53,321 bases of DNA from Ga0077536 sp943370145 (GTDB taxonomy: Bacteria; Pseudomonadota; Gammaproteobacteria; Ga0077536), in NCBI GenBank assembly GCA_943370145.1, contig CALRPY020000030.1:1-53321 (forward strand). The letters run 5' to 3'. The notes below the pieces were generated by a model. The model did no database searches, was not told where the DNA came from, and saw nothing but the letters and a program-made list of their open reading frames with translations. The position numbers were made by a program, and so were the translations under genes. Within the stretch, counting starts at the first letter, position 1; each line of letters begins with the position of its first letter. Shown one piece after another: positions 25,409-35,681 of this stretch.

Positions 25409-26116
25409 TCAGTCTCCGGACTGGGTTCGCAGATGGTAATCCGCGAGCGGCAGGTCTTCCGGCCGCGTGATCTTGATGTTGTCGGCGTGACCCTCGACGA
25501 CCCGTGGAATGAAACCCGCGAGTTCCACCGCCTGCGCCTCGTCGGTGACGAGGCGCCCTGCCGCAAGCGCCGCGCGCAGGGCGTCGCGCAGGACAGACAG
25601 CCGGAACATCTGCGGGGTCAGCGCATGCCACAGGTGATTACGGTCGACGGTGTGCTCGATCGCGCCATCCGGCGCGCAGCGCTTCAGCGTGTCACGGACC
25701 GGGACCGCGAGGATGCCGCCGCAGGTGTCGCCGGCCAGTTCCTCGATCAGCTTTGCCAAGTCCCCCCGGCGCAGGCAGGGTCGCGCGGCGTCATGCACCA
25801 GCGCCCAGTCGGTGTCCGCCGCGGCCGGCAGCGCGTCAAGGCCATTGAGCACCGAGTGACAGCGCTCCGCGCCACCCACGGTTGCGATCACCCGCTCCCC
25901 GAGGGCAGCCACGATGCGCAGTCCCTCGACGTCGTCCGGCGCGAACGGGACGACGATGCCGGCAATCCTGGGTTCGTCGAGCAGGCGCCGCAGCGTGTGC
26001 TCGAGCACCGTGCGGCCGGCGAGTTCGAGATACTGCTTGGGCCGGTCGGCGCCCATGCGCGAGCCCTTGCCGGCGGCGGGCACGACGGCCCAGAGGCGGG
26101 CCCCGTCAATCGTCAT
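25409..26116 (-). CDS. ispD: 2-C-methyl-D-erythritol 4-phosphate cytidylyltransferase
   Basis: IspD activates MEP with CTP. The 235-residue product has the nucleotide-binding VVPAAGKGSRMGADRPKQYL motif, GGAERCHSVLNGL, VHDAARPCLRRGDL and the C-terminal DNIKITRPEDLPLA, all diagnostic. The start codon lies inside the end of ftsB (11-base overlap), a common arrangement that couples the two. It feeds directly into ispF through two intermediate steps. Confidence 0.97.
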   Translation of the reverse strand: MTIDGARLWAVVPAAGKGSRMGADRPKQYLELAGRTVLEHTLRRLLDEPRIAGIVVPFAPDDVEGLRIVAALGERVIATVGGAERCHSVLNGLDALPAAADTDWALVHDAARPCLRRGDLAKLIEELAGDTCGGILAVPVRDTLKRCAPDGAIEHTVDRNHLWHALTPQMFRLSVLRDALRAALAAGRLVTDEAQAVELAGFIPRVVEGHADNIKITRPEDLPLADYHLRTQSGD

Positions 26117-26420
26117 GCTTGTCGGCGGGGGTCGCGGCCGCCGGTGATGGCGTCTCGAGCACCTGGAAGAACACTTCGCCCTGTCTCACCATGCCCATCT
26201 CGCTGCGCGCGATTTCCTCGATTGCGTCCAGGCCCTGCTTCAGGTCCATCACTTCGGCGAGCAATGCGTTGTTGCGGGCGTCGAGCTTTGCGTTCTCGGC
26301 TTCCTGCGCGGCGATTTGTTCCTTCAGGTTCGCCACGTCACGCATCCCACCGCGCCCGAACCACATGCTGTACTGCAGGAGCAGCAGCAATGCGACCAGG
26401 GCGACGATGAGTCCGCGCAT
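26106..26420 (-). CDS. ftsB: Cell division protein FtsB
   Basis: FtsB joins FtsL and FtsQ in the divisome. The 104-residue protein has one N-terminal membrane segment (about 3-21, ending QYSMWFGRGG), then a coiled coil (about 27-70, LKEQIAAQEAENAKLDARNN) and the conserved EEIARSEMGMVRQGEVFFQV segment. This is the classic eno-ftsB-ispD position, six bases after eno. The last residues are acidic and Ala/Pro-rich. Confidence 0.95.
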   Translation of the reverse strand: MRGLIVALVALLLLLQYSMWFGRGGMRDVANLKEQIAAQEAENAKLDARNNALLAEVMDLKQGLDAIEEIARSEMGMVRQGEVFFQVLETPSPAAATPADKHDD

Positions 26421-26426
26421 GGGGCG

Positions 26427-27722
26427 TCAGCGCTGCGCGAGATTGTAGAACGCGGCGCGCCCGGGATAGGAGGCGCGAGCACCGAGTTCGTGTTCAATCA
26501 CGAGCAGGCGGTTGTACTTCGCGACGCGATCGGAGCGCGACAGCGAGCCCGTCTTGATCTGACCGGTGCTCTTGCCGACCGCGATGTCGGCAATCGTCGT
26601 GTCCTCGGTCTCGCCCGAGCGATGCGACACGACGGCGGTGTAGTTCGCCTTGCGCGCCATCTCGATCGCGGCGAACGTCTCGGTCAGCGTACCGATCTGG
26701 TTGACCTTGATGAGGATCGAGTTCGCAATGCGCTGCTCGATGCCCCGCGCGAGAATCTCGGTGTTCGTCACGAACAGATCGTCCCCGACCAGCTGCACGC
26801 GGTCGCCGATCGCGCGGGTCAACAGCGCCCAGCCTTCCCAGTCGTTCTGGTCCATGCCGTCCTCGATCGTCACGATCGGGTAGTTGCGCGCCCACGTGGC
26901 GAGCATGTCGGTCATCTCGGCGCTGGACAGGCGGCGCCCCTCGGACGCGAGGTGGTACTTGCCGTCCTCGTAGAACTCGGAACTCGCCACGTCGAGACCG
27001 AGCACGATGTCGTCGCCGAGTTTGAATCCCGCCTTCGCAATCGCTTCGGCGATGAGATCCAGAGCGGCCTGGTTGGACGGCAGGTCCGGCGCGAAGCCGC
27101 CTTCGTCACCGACGGTGGTGCCGGCGCCGCGCTTCGCGAGCACGGACTTCAGCGCATGAAAGACCTCGGCGCCGTAGCGCAGCGCCTCGGCGAAATCCGG
27201 CGCGCCGACCGGCAGGATCATGAACTCCTGGAAATCGACGTTGTTGCTGGCATGCGCGCCGCCGTTGATGATGTTCATCATCGGCACCGGCAACTCGAAG
27301 CGCTCGCGCTCGCCGCGGCCGAAGTAGGCATAAAGCGGCATGTCGAGTTCCGCGGCTGCGGCGCGTGCGGCCGCCATCGACACCGCCAGCATCGCATTGG
27401 CGCCGAGCCGCCCCTTGGTCGGCGTGCCGTCGAGCGCGAGCATCGCCTGGTCCAGGCCTGCCTGGTCGGTGACCTCGCGACCGCGCATGCAGGCCGCGAT
27501 CTCGCCGTTGACATGACCCACCGCCTTGCGCACGCCCTTGCCGAGGTAGCGCGCCGGGTCGTGGTCACGCAGCTCCAGGGCTTCGCGTTCGCCGGTGGAT
27601 GCGCCCGACGGCACCGCGGCGGCGCCGCGCGCGCCACGCGCAGTGACCACTTCGGCGCGCACGGTCGGATTGCCGCGCGAGTCCATCACTTCCAGGGCGG
27701 TGACTTCGGTGATCTCAGACAT
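26427..27722 (-). CDS. eno: Enolase
   Basis: Enolase interconverts 2-phosphoglycerate and PEP and is also a degradosome component in some bacteria. The 431-residue protein begins MSEITEVTALEVMDSRGNPT and contains VPSGASTGEREALELRD, GDEGGFAPDLPSN, the metal ligands in VTIEDGMDQNDW and GDDLFVTN, LIKVNQIGTLTETF and SHRSGETEDTTIADIAVG. It is complete and conventional. It lies between kdsA (49-base gap) and ftsB (6-base gap). Confidence 0.98.
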   Translation of the reverse strand: MSEITEVTALEVMDSRGNPTVRAEVVTARGARGAAAVPSGASTGEREALELRDHDPARYLGKGVRKAVGHVNGEIAACMRGREVTDQAGLDQAMLALDGTPTKGRLGANAMLAVSMAAARAAAAELDMPLYAYFGRGERERFELPVPMMNIINGGAHASNNVDFQEFMILPVGAPDFAEALRYGAEVFHALKSVLAKRGAGTTVGDEGGFAPDLPSNQAALDLIAEAIAKAGFKLGDDIVLGLDVASSEFYEDGKYHLASEGRRLSSAEMTDMLATWARNYPIVTIEDGMDQNDWEGWALLTRAIGDRVQLVGDDLFVTNTEILARGIEQRIANSILIKVNQIGTLTETFAAIEMARKANYTAVVSHRSGETEDTTIADIAVGKSTGQIKTGSLSRSDRVAKYNRLLVIEHELGARASYPGRAAFYNLAQR

Positions 27723-27771
27723 GACAGTTCCTTCAATTACGCAGGGACGGCGCGACGCTCGCGGCCGTGTG

Positions 27772-28582
27772 TCAATTCATCACGCCGGCCTGCTTGACCG
27801 CGTGGTCGATCGTGCAGAGGACCTCGAGCAGCTCGCGCATGCGCGGGAGCGGCCACGCGTTCGGACCGTCGGACAGTGCGCGTTCCGGGTCGGGGTGGGT
27901 TTCCATGAAGATGCCGGCCACGCCGACCGCGGCGGCGGCGCGCGCCAGCGCGGGCACGAATTCCCGCTGGCCGCCGGAACTGCCGCCCTGGCCGCCCGGC
28001 ATCTGCACCGAGTGCGTGGCATCGAACACCACCGGCGCGCCGGTCTCGCGCATGACGACGAGCGAGCGCATGTCCGACACGAGGTAGTTGTAGCCGAAGC
28101 TCGCGCCACGTTCGCAGACCATGATCGCGTCGTTGCCGGTCGCGCGCGCCTTGGCGACGACGTGCCGCATGTCCCACGGCGCGAGGAACTGGGCCTTCTT
28201 GATGTTCACCGGCTTGCCCTGCCGCGCGACGGCCTGGATGAAGTTGGTCTGCCGGCACAGGAAGGCAGGGGTCTGCAGGACATCGACGACGGCCGCGACC
28301 TCGGCGAGTGGCGTGTCCTCGTGCACGTCGGTCAGCACGGGCACGCCGAGTTCCTTGCGCACCTTCTCGAGGATTTGCAGGCCCTTGTCGAGTCCCGGGC
28401 CGCGAAAGCTTTCGAGCGAGGTCCGGTTGGCCTTGTCGTAGGACGCCTTGAAGATGAACGGTATCGACAGTTCGCGGGCCATGTCGCGCAGCTGCCCCGC
28501 GACATCCATCACGAGGGCTTCGCTCTCGATGACGCAGGGGCCGGCAATCAGGAAGAAGGGCTGCGCGCCACCGACTTCGAAG

Positions 28583-28596
<14 letters not shown>
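27772..28596 (-). CDS. kdsA: 3-deoxy-8-phosphooctulonate synthase (Kdo-8-P synthase)
   Basis: KdsA condenses PEP with arabinose 5-phosphate to make the Kdo precursor of LPS. The 274-residue protein has FFLIAGPCVIESEALV, FKASYDKANRTSLESFRGPG, VLTDVHEDTPLAEVA, PAFLCRQTNF and VVFDATHSVQMPGGQGG, diagnostic of KdsA as opposed to AroF-type DAHP synthases. Its first 14 bases overlap the end of pyrG, suggesting coupling. Confidence 0.97.
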
Positions 28597-30238
<1,642 letters not shown>

Positions 30239-30670
30239 TGAGCGTCGTTAGAAATTGGAATTCCTGGGTGGATTGGAGTCGTCACGCCGGCTGGTGCGGG
30301 CGTGCCGGGCGGTTCGAGGCCGCTCTTTTTCGATGGCCGCAAGCTACCAGATGCGACCTCTTTTCTCAACGCCCGCCACTGCGTCGCACGGCCGCGGCCC
30401 CGTCTTCACGGGCCCGCGAAACGCCGCTTGCCCGGGATGCCGTCGCACGCCTCGCGCACGGGCCCGACCGGGCCCGGACGAGGCTGGCCTGACTGACGGG
30501 ACCGCCGCCGGCCGGTGCTAGAATGCGCCCGAACGGCGCGGCCCGATGGCGCCGGTCGAAGCCCGTCCCCGCGCACGCGACGTCCGCGCGCGGCAGGAGA
30601 ATCCACGGCGCACGACCTGAAGGCCCGCGCATCTTCACGCATTCCCTCGCCCACGCATCAGGAGTCCGGC
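30239..30670. other. 432-bp divergent intergenic region (pyrG / fhs)
   Basis: This is the only gap above 300 bases. Short open frames here lack family similarity and ribosome binding sites, so I call no gene. Visible elements are a 7-bp G/C inverted repeat with a four-base loop at 30459-30476, a candidate extended -10 promoter for fhs at 30516-30524, and an approximately 140-base untranslated leader before fhs. Part of the leader can form a small hairpin (CGGCGC/GCGCCG around 30534-30554). The first 80 bases next to pyrG are less GC-rich and may contain its promoter, but no clear hexamers stand out. Confidence 0.6.
30516..30524 (+). promoter_or_regulatory. Candidate extended -10 promoter of fhs
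   Basis: TGCTAGAAT combines the extended -10 dinucleotide TG with the hexamer TAGAAT (5 of 6 consensus). No good -35 lies 16-18 bases upstream, as is normal for extended -10 promoters. Transcription would start near 30531, giving a leader of about 140 bases. Confidence 0.5.
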
Positions 30671-32344
30671 ATGTCTGACATCGAAATCGCTCAGGCGGCG
30701 AAGAAGCGCCCCATCATGGCCCTGGCCGCGGAGCGCTTCGGCATCGCGAGCGAACACCTCGAACCCTACGGCCACTACAAGGCGAAGGTGGCGCTGGAGT
30801 ACATCGACAGCCTGCCGGAGAAGGTCGACGGCAAACTGGTCCTCGTCACCGCGATAAGCCCGACGCCCGCCGGCGAGGGGAAGACCACGACCACGGTCGG
30901 CCTCGGCGATGCCCTCAACCGCATCGGGCGCAAGACCATCATCTGCCTGCGCGAACCTTCGCTCGGGCCCTGCTTCGGCGTGAAGGGCGGCGCGGCCGGT
31001 GGCGGTTACGCGCAGGTCGTGCCGATGGAGGACATCAATCTCCATTTCACCGGCGACTTCCACGCCATCGGCGCCGCGCACAACCTGCTGTCGGCACTGA
31101 TCGACAACCACATCAACCACGGCAACGCGCTCGACCTCGATCCGCGGCTCATCGCGTGGAAACGGGTCGTGGACATGAACGATCGGGCACTGCGCAGGAT
31201 AGTCGTCGGCCTCGGCGGCACCGCGAACGGCTATGCGCGCGAGGACGGCTACGACATCACGGTCGCCTCCGAGGTCATGGCCATCTTCTGTCTCGCGACC
31301 TCGCTCGCCGACCTCAAGGAGCGGCTCGGCGACATCGTCGTCGGCTACACCGGCAAGGGGCGCCGGCCCGTGCGCGCGCGGGACCTGAAGGCCCACGGCG
31401 CGATGGCCGCGCTGCTCAAGGACGCCATCAAGCCCAACCTCGTCCAGACCCTCGAGAACAACCTGGCCTTCGTCCACGGCGGCCCCTTCGCGAACATCGC
31501 GCACGGCTGCAACAGCGTGTCGGCGACCCGCGCGGCGCTGAAGCTCGCCGACTACGTCGTCACCGAGGCGGGCTTCGGCGCCGATCTCGGCGCGGAGAAA
31601 TTCATCGACATCAAGTGCCGCAAGGCCGGGCTGAAGCCACGCGCCGCGGTGCTGGTCGCGACCGTACGGGCGCTCAAATACCACGGCGGCGCGAAGAAGG
31701 ACGCGCTGAACACCGAGGACCTCGCCGCGCTCGAACGCGGTCTCGTCAACCTGGATCGGCACTACCGGAACATCACCGGCCACTACGGCCTGCCCTGCGT
31801 GGTCTGCATCAACCATTTCACGCACGACACGGCGGCCGAGGTCGATCTGATCGTGCGGCATGTCGCCGCCCTCGGCGGGCGCGCCGTGGTCGCGCAGCAC
31901 TGGGCGCACGGCGGTGCCGGCGCAGAGGAACTCGCGCGCGCGGTGACGGCGGTGGTCGACAGCAATGCTTCGCCGCACCACTACGTGTACGACGAGCACG
32001 CCCCGCTGTGGGACAAGCTCGACGCCATCGCGACGAAAATCTACGGGGCCGCCGGCATCACGGCCGAGGCGAAGGTCCGCGCCCAGCTCGCCGAGCTCGA
32101 CATCGAATACGGCCACCTGCCGGTGTGCATGGCCAAGACCCAGATGTCCTTCTCGACCGACCCGACCGCCATCGGGGCCCCCAGTGGCCACACCGTCCCG
32201 ATCCGGGAAGTCCGCTTGGCGGCGGGCGCCGGCTTCGTCGTCGCGATTGCCGGCGACATGATGACCATGCCCGGGCTGCCCAAGGTGCCGGCAGCCGAGA
32301 ACATCGACGTCGACGCCGCGGGCAACATCACCGGCCTCTTCTGA
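30671..32344 (+). CDS. fhs: Formate--tetrahydrofolate ligase
   Basis: Fhs makes 10-formyl-THF from formate, THF and ATP, feeding purine and formyl-methionine synthesis or one-carbon turnover. The 557-residue protein has the ATP loop SPTPAGEGKTTTTVGLGDAL, REPSLGPCFGVKGGAAGGGY, FTGDFHAIGAAHNLLSA, FVHGGPFANIAHGCNSV and the end motif AGDMMTMPGLPKVPAAENID, all diagnostic. The ATG at 30671 has GGAG six bases upstream. Upstream in-frame sequence to 30515 is not homologous. It is a monofunctional enzyme; the FolD partner is not in the window. Confidence 0.97.
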   Translation: MSDIEIAQAAKKRPIMALAAERFGIASEHLEPYGHYKAKVALEYIDSLPEKVDGKLVLVTAISPTPAGEGKTTTTVGLGDALNRIGRKTIICLREPSLGPCFGVKGGAAGGGYAQVVPMEDINLHFTGDFHAIGAAHNLLSALIDNHINHGNALDLDPRLIAWKRVVDMNDRALRRIVVGLGGTANGYAREDGYDITVASEVMAIFCLATSLADLKERLGDIVVGYTGKGRRPVRARDLKAHGAMAALLKDAIKPNLVQTLENNLAFVHGGPFANIAHGCNSVSATRAALKLADYVVTEAGFGADLGAEKFIDIKCRKAGLKPRAAVLVATVRALKYHGGAKKDALNTEDLAALERGLVNLDRHYRNITGHYGLPCVVCINHFTHDTAAEVDLIVRHVAALGGRAVVAQHWAHGGAGAEELARAVTAVVDSNASPHHYVYDEHAPLWDKLDAIATKIYGAAGITAEAKVRAQLAELDIEYGHLPVCMAKTQMSFSTDPTAIGAPSGHTVPIREVRLAAGAGFVVAIAGDMMTMPGLPKVPAAENIDVDAAGNITGLF

Positions 32345-32373
32345 GCGCCCGGTCCGGCAGGGCTGCCCGGCGA

Positions 32374-32402
32374 TTGAGCCGCGATCGGCCGGGCGTTATC
32401 GT
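32374..32402 (+). promoter_or_regulatory. Candidate sigma70 promoter of cstA-ybdD
   Basis: TTGAGC (32374-32379) and TATCGT (32397-32402) are separated by exactly 17 bases, each matching four of six consensus bases. The resulting leader would be about 45 bases and ends with a good GGGGG-type ribosome binding site before the cstA ATG. Readthrough from fhs, which ends 29 bases before the -35, is also possible. Confidence 0.4.
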
Positions 32403-32454
32403 AGCCGCGCGCGCCGCGGAGGCTCTCCGGCGGCGGCATCCACAGGGGGTATCG

Positions 32455-34551
32455 ATGCAGGCGCTGCTCAATTCGGGGTTCAGGAGTCAACGGGGCTCGG
32501 GCGGGCTGGGCCTGCTGCCGTGGCTCGCGGTCGCCGTGCTCGGCGCCGCCGCGATCGGCGGCATCGCCCTGCACCGGGGTGAGTCGATCAACAGCCTGTG
32601 GTTCATCGTCGCGGCGCTGTGCGTCTACTCACTCGCCTACCGCTTCTACAGCGCCTTCGTCGCGGCCAGGGTGCTCGCCCTCGATGCGACGCGCGCCACC
32701 CCGGCGGAGCGGCTCAACGATGGCCGCGACTTCGTGCCGACCAACCGCTGGATCGTGTTCGGCCACCATTTCGCGGCGATCGCGGGCCCCGGTCCGCTGA
32801 TCGGCCCGACCCTCGCGGCCCAGTTCGGCTACCTGCCCGGCACGCTGTGGATCCTCATCGGCGGCGTGCTCGGCGGCTGCGTCCAGGACTTCGTGATCCT
32901 CTTCTTCTCGATTCGGCGCAATGGCCGTTCACTCGGCCAGATGGCGCGCGACGAACTCGGCCCGATCGGTGGCGCGGCGGCGCTGCTGGGCGTGATGACG
33001 ATCATGATCATCCTCATCGCGGTGCTCGGCATCGTGGTCGTCAACGCGATGAAGCACAGTCCGTGGGCGACCTCCACGGTCGCCGCGACGATCCCGATCG
33101 CGGTGCTGATCGGCCTGTACATGCGCAACCTCCGGCCCGGCCAGGTGCTCGAAGGCACGGCCATCGGCGTCGTGCTGCTGCTCGCGGCCGTCGTGGGTGG
33201 GGGGTGGCTGGACCACCAGCCCGCGCTCCGCGCGTGGTTCGATTACGACGCGCCGGCGCTCGCACTGATGATCATCGCCTACGGCTTCTGCGCCGCGGTG
33301 CTGCCGGTGTGGCTGCTGCTCGCGCCGCGCGACTATCTTTCGACGTTCATGAAGATCGGCACCATCGGCGCGCTGGCGGTGGCCATCGTGGTGCTCCGTC
33401 CCGACATCCGCATGCCGGCCGTGACCCAGTTCATCGACGGCACGGGACCGATCTTCGCAGGACCGCTGTTCCCGTTCGTGTTCATCACGATTGCCTGCGG
33501 CGCCATCTCGGGCTTCCACGCGCTGATCTCGTCGGGCACGACGCCAAAACTCATCGCCAACGAGGCCGACGCGCGAATGATCGGCTACGGCGGGATGATG
33601 ATGGAGTCCTTCGTCGCGGTGATGGCCATCGTCGCCGCCTGCGTACTCGATCCGGGCGTCTATTTCGCGATCAACAGCCCGGCGGCGGCCGTGGGCAAGG
33701 ATGCGGCCACCGCGGTGGCGACCATCAGCAGCTGGGGGTTTCCGGTCGACGTCGCCCGGATGGAGGCACTGGCGCGCGAGATGGGGGAGGCAACGCTGTT
33801 CGCGCGGACCGGCGGCGCACCGTCGCTCGCGGTCGGCATGGCGCACATCTTTTCCGCGCTGTCGGGCGGGGGACTGCTCGCGCTGTGGTACCACTTCGCG
33901 ATCATGTTCGAGGCCCTGTTCATCCTGACCACGCTCGATGCCGGCACCCGTGTCGCGCGCTTCATGCTGCAGGACTTGCTGGGCAATTTCCACGCGCCGC
34001 TGGGCCGCACGAGCTGGTATCCGAGCGTGCTGCTGACGAGCGCGCTCGTCGTCGGCGCATGGGGCTGGTTCCTGTACCAGGGGACGCTGGATCCACTCGG
34101 CGGCATCAACAGCATGTGGCCGTTGTTCGGGATCGCAAACCAGATGCTGGCGGCCATCGCGCTGTGTGTCGCGACCACGATCCTGGTGAAGTCGGGTCGC
34201 GCCCGCCATGCCTTCATCACGGCGATACCGCTCGCCTGGCTGGTGACGATCACCTCGTCGGCGGCCTGGCACAAGCTCTTCAACCCCGAGCCCCGGATCG
34301 GCTTCCTCGCGCACGCGACGGATCTCCGCACGAAACTCGCCGACGGGCTGCTGCCGCCGGAACTCGTCGCGAGCGCGCCGCGTCTCATCTTCAACGACCA
34401 GCTGAACGCGGTGATGACCTCGCTGTTCCTCGTCATCACCTGGATCGTCGTCTTCGAGACGCTGCGCGTCTGCCAGCGTGCGCTGCGCGGCGGCCCGCTG
34501 CCGCCGCTGACGGAGGCGCCCTACACGCGCAGCGAGCTGGCCTCGCCGTGA
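32455..34551 (+). CDS. cstA: CstA-family carbon starvation protein / pyruvate-peptide transporter
   Basis: CstA-family proteins import pyruvate and possibly peptides when carbon is scarce. The 698-residue protein (701 in E. coli CstA) has many membrane segments and the family signatures FVPTNRWIVFGHHFAAIAGP, GPLIGPTLAAQFGY, GCVQDFVILFFSIRRNGRSL and FHALISSGTTPKLI. TTLDAGTRVARFMLQDLLG and PLFGIANQMLAAIAL also match. The ATG at 32455 has a GGGGG element five to nine bases upstream. The stop overlaps the ybdD start as GTGA, the usual pairing for this family. CstA and BtsT cannot be told apart by motif alone; length favours CstA. Confidence 0.93.
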   Translation: MQALLNSGFRSQRGSGGLGLLPWLAVAVLGAAAIGGIALHRGESINSLWFIVAALCVYSLAYRFYSAFVAARVLALDATRATPAERLNDGRDFVPTNRWIVFGHHFAAIAGPGPLIGPTLAAQFGYLPGTLWILIGGVLGGCVQDFVILFFSIRRNGRSLGQMARDELGPIGGAAALLGVMTIMIILIAVLGIVVVNAMKHSPWATSTVAATIPIAVLIGLYMRNLRPGQVLEGTAIGVVLLLAAVVGGGWLDHQPALRAWFDYDAPALALMIIAYGFCAAVLPVWLLLAPRDYLSTFMKIGTIGALAVAIVVLRPDIRMPAVTQFIDGTGPIFAGPLFPFVFITIACGAISGFHALISSGTTPKLIANEADARMIGYGGMMMESFVAVMAIVAACVLDPGVYFAINSPAAAVGKDAATAVATISSWGFPVDVARMEALAREMGEATLFARTGGAPSLAVGMAHIFSALSGGGLLALWYHFAIMFEALFILTTLDAGTRVARFMLQDLLGNFHAPLGRTSWYPSVLLTSALVVGAWGWFLYQGTLDPLGGINSMWPLFGIANQMLAAIALCVATTILVKSGRARHAFITAIPLAWLVTITSSAAWHKLFNPEPRIGFLAHATDLRTKLADGLLPPELVASAPRLIFNDQLNAVMTSLFLVITWIVVFETLRVCQRALRGGPLPPLTEAPYTRSELASP

Positions 34552-34745
34552 GCACGCTTCCGCGTTTCATCCCCGCGGTGCGGCGCTGGCTCGAGTACCT
34601 GAACGGGGACGCCGCCTATCGCGAATACTGCCGGCACTGGCGGATGCATCACGCCGACGAGCGACATGCGTCGCCGCCGACACGCGCCGAATTCTTCAGG
34701 GAGGAACAGCAACGTCGCTGGAACGGCGTGCGCCGCTGTTGCTGA
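34548..34745 (+). CDS. ybdD: YbdD/YjiX family protein
   Basis: This 65-residue protein starts with GTG overlapping the cstA stop (GTGA). It has the DUF466 features: REYCRHWRMHHADERHASPP, the PTRAEFFREEQQRRW segment and the conserved two-cysteine end VRRCC. The same small partner follows cstA and btsT in E. coli. It is required for transport activity in some reports of this family, but the mechanism is unknown. It ends two bases from the stop of the convergent gene. Confidence 0.9.
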   Translation: MSTLPRFIPAVRRWLEYLNGDAAYREYCRHWRMHHADERHASPPTRAEFFREEQQRRWNGVRRCC

Positions 34746-34747
34746 AC

Positions 34748-35554
34748 TCAGCCGATCAATTCGGCATCGAGGTTGTCGCAGGCCAGTCCATCCCGGGTCG
34801 CAAAAGACACCAATCGCACGAGTGACGGATGGGCGGTCTCGTCCGGGTCCGTGATGCTGAGCAGGTGGGTCGAAGCCCACACGGCGCTCATCTCCGCGGC
34901 CACCGTCGCATGGCTGGCGTAATAGGCGGGGTTTTCGACGACGATCCTGTGCTTGAGCTTCAACTGGCGCGCAGCGGCGTCGGTCGCCACGATGTTGCGC
35001 GCGCCGCCGGCACTGACCAGTTCGGCGCTCATCGCGCCCCACAGTGGCAGATTGAGCTCGAGGTGGCGCCGCAGCAGTGCCTGCCAGGCCTGGTCCCGCA
35101 GGCGACCGACCGGGTCGAAGACGAGGACACGAACGGGACACTCGGGATCGAGCACGCGGCGCCAGAGCGCAGGCAGCGCACAGTTGGGCGGCATGCGGGC
35201 GAACAGGGGCGCGATTTCCGCGTCCAGGTATTCCCCCTTGGCGCAGGCGAAGCGGGCGACGCGCAGCGCGAGTGTCGGCTTCGACGCGGCAAACTGGCGC
35301 AGGCCTGCGACGTGACGCGCGATCTCGGCGAGCGGAAGCAGCCTGCGCCGTTCGTTCCGGTATGGAATGGCATAGGCGTTGCCGGTCGGTCCGCGCCACA
35401 CGCCGCTCTCCGCCCGGTGAAAGCGGGCTGCGAGCAGCGCGTGACCGTCGTCGTGCTCGCCCAGCATGTTGGAACCGAATACGAACATGGGCTCTGCCAC
35501 GGGCGCGGCCTGCGCAGCACCCGGCGCTTGTTCTTCGATCGACGGCATGGACAA
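34748..35554 (-). CDS. Two-part protein: A1S_2505-like N-terminal domain plus unknown C-terminal domain
   Basis: The 268-residue protein has no signal peptide. Residues about 22-130 match from memory the pattern of the small A1S_2505-type phage non-structural proteins: PMFVFGSNMLGEHDDGHALL, then GPTGNAYAIPYRN, LLPLAEIARHVAGLRQFA, IAPLFARMPPNCALPALW. The usual Gly/Ala loop after FGSN is altered to GEHDDGHALL, and the cysteine-rich return strand reads VARFACAKGEYLD. Residues about 135-268 (VRVLVFDPVGRLRDQAW, LPLWGAMSAELVSAGGARNI, VENPAYYASHATVAAEMSAV) form a second alpha/beta-looking domain I do not recognise. Neighbours are a transporter pair and an SLC13-type carrier, so no phage context is present. 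Function unknown. The start ATG at 35552-35554 is followed by a low-complexity leader of about 20 residues. Confidence 0.65.
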   Translation of the reverse strand: MSMPSIEEQAPGAAQAAPVAEPMFVFGSNMLGEHDDGHALLAARFHRAESGVWRGPTGNAYAIPYRNERRRLLPLAEIARHVAGLRQFAASKPTLALRVARFACAKGEYLDAEIAPLFARMPPNCALPALWRRVLDPECPVRVLVFDPVGRLRDQAWQALLRRHLELNLPLWGAMSAELVSAGGARNIVATDAAARQLKLKHRIVVENPAYYASHATVAAEMSAVWASTHLLSITDPDETAHPSLVRLVSFATRDGLACDNLDAELIG

Positions 35555-35596
35555 AGGTACACCTCCGGTAAACCCATATCGGCTCCGGGCCGCCAG

Positions 35597-35627
35597 GCTT
35601 GATATATGAAAACATCAGCTTGATATA
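35597..35627. repeat. Direct repeat GCTTGATATA x2 in a divergent promoter
   Basis: The 10-base sequence occurs at 35597-35606 and 35618-35627, start to start 21 bases apart, that is, two helical turns. It sits in an AT-rich island between the divergently transcribed two-part protein and the SLC13-type carrier. TTGATA at 35599-35604 could be a plus-strand -35 with TATAAG (35624-35629) as a loosely spaced -10. Same-face tandem repeats over a promoter suggest an operator, an inference from spacing. Confidence 0.5.
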
Positions 35628-35681
35628 AGGAACCGCGTCTCGGTCATTTATGCTGCCCTCCCATTTTTCCCGACCCTTGCC

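Noticed and set aside
30459..30476. CGGGCCC/GGGCCCG hairpin as a terminator
   Set aside because: It follows no gene end in either direction and has no T-run; in a GC-rich spacer a 7-bp G/C repeat is not strong evidence.
30239..30521. Short plus-strand open frames in the pyrG-fhs gap
   Set aside because: They lack ribosome binding sites and family similarity, overlap each other in different frames and lie in a region better explained as a divergent regulatory spacer.
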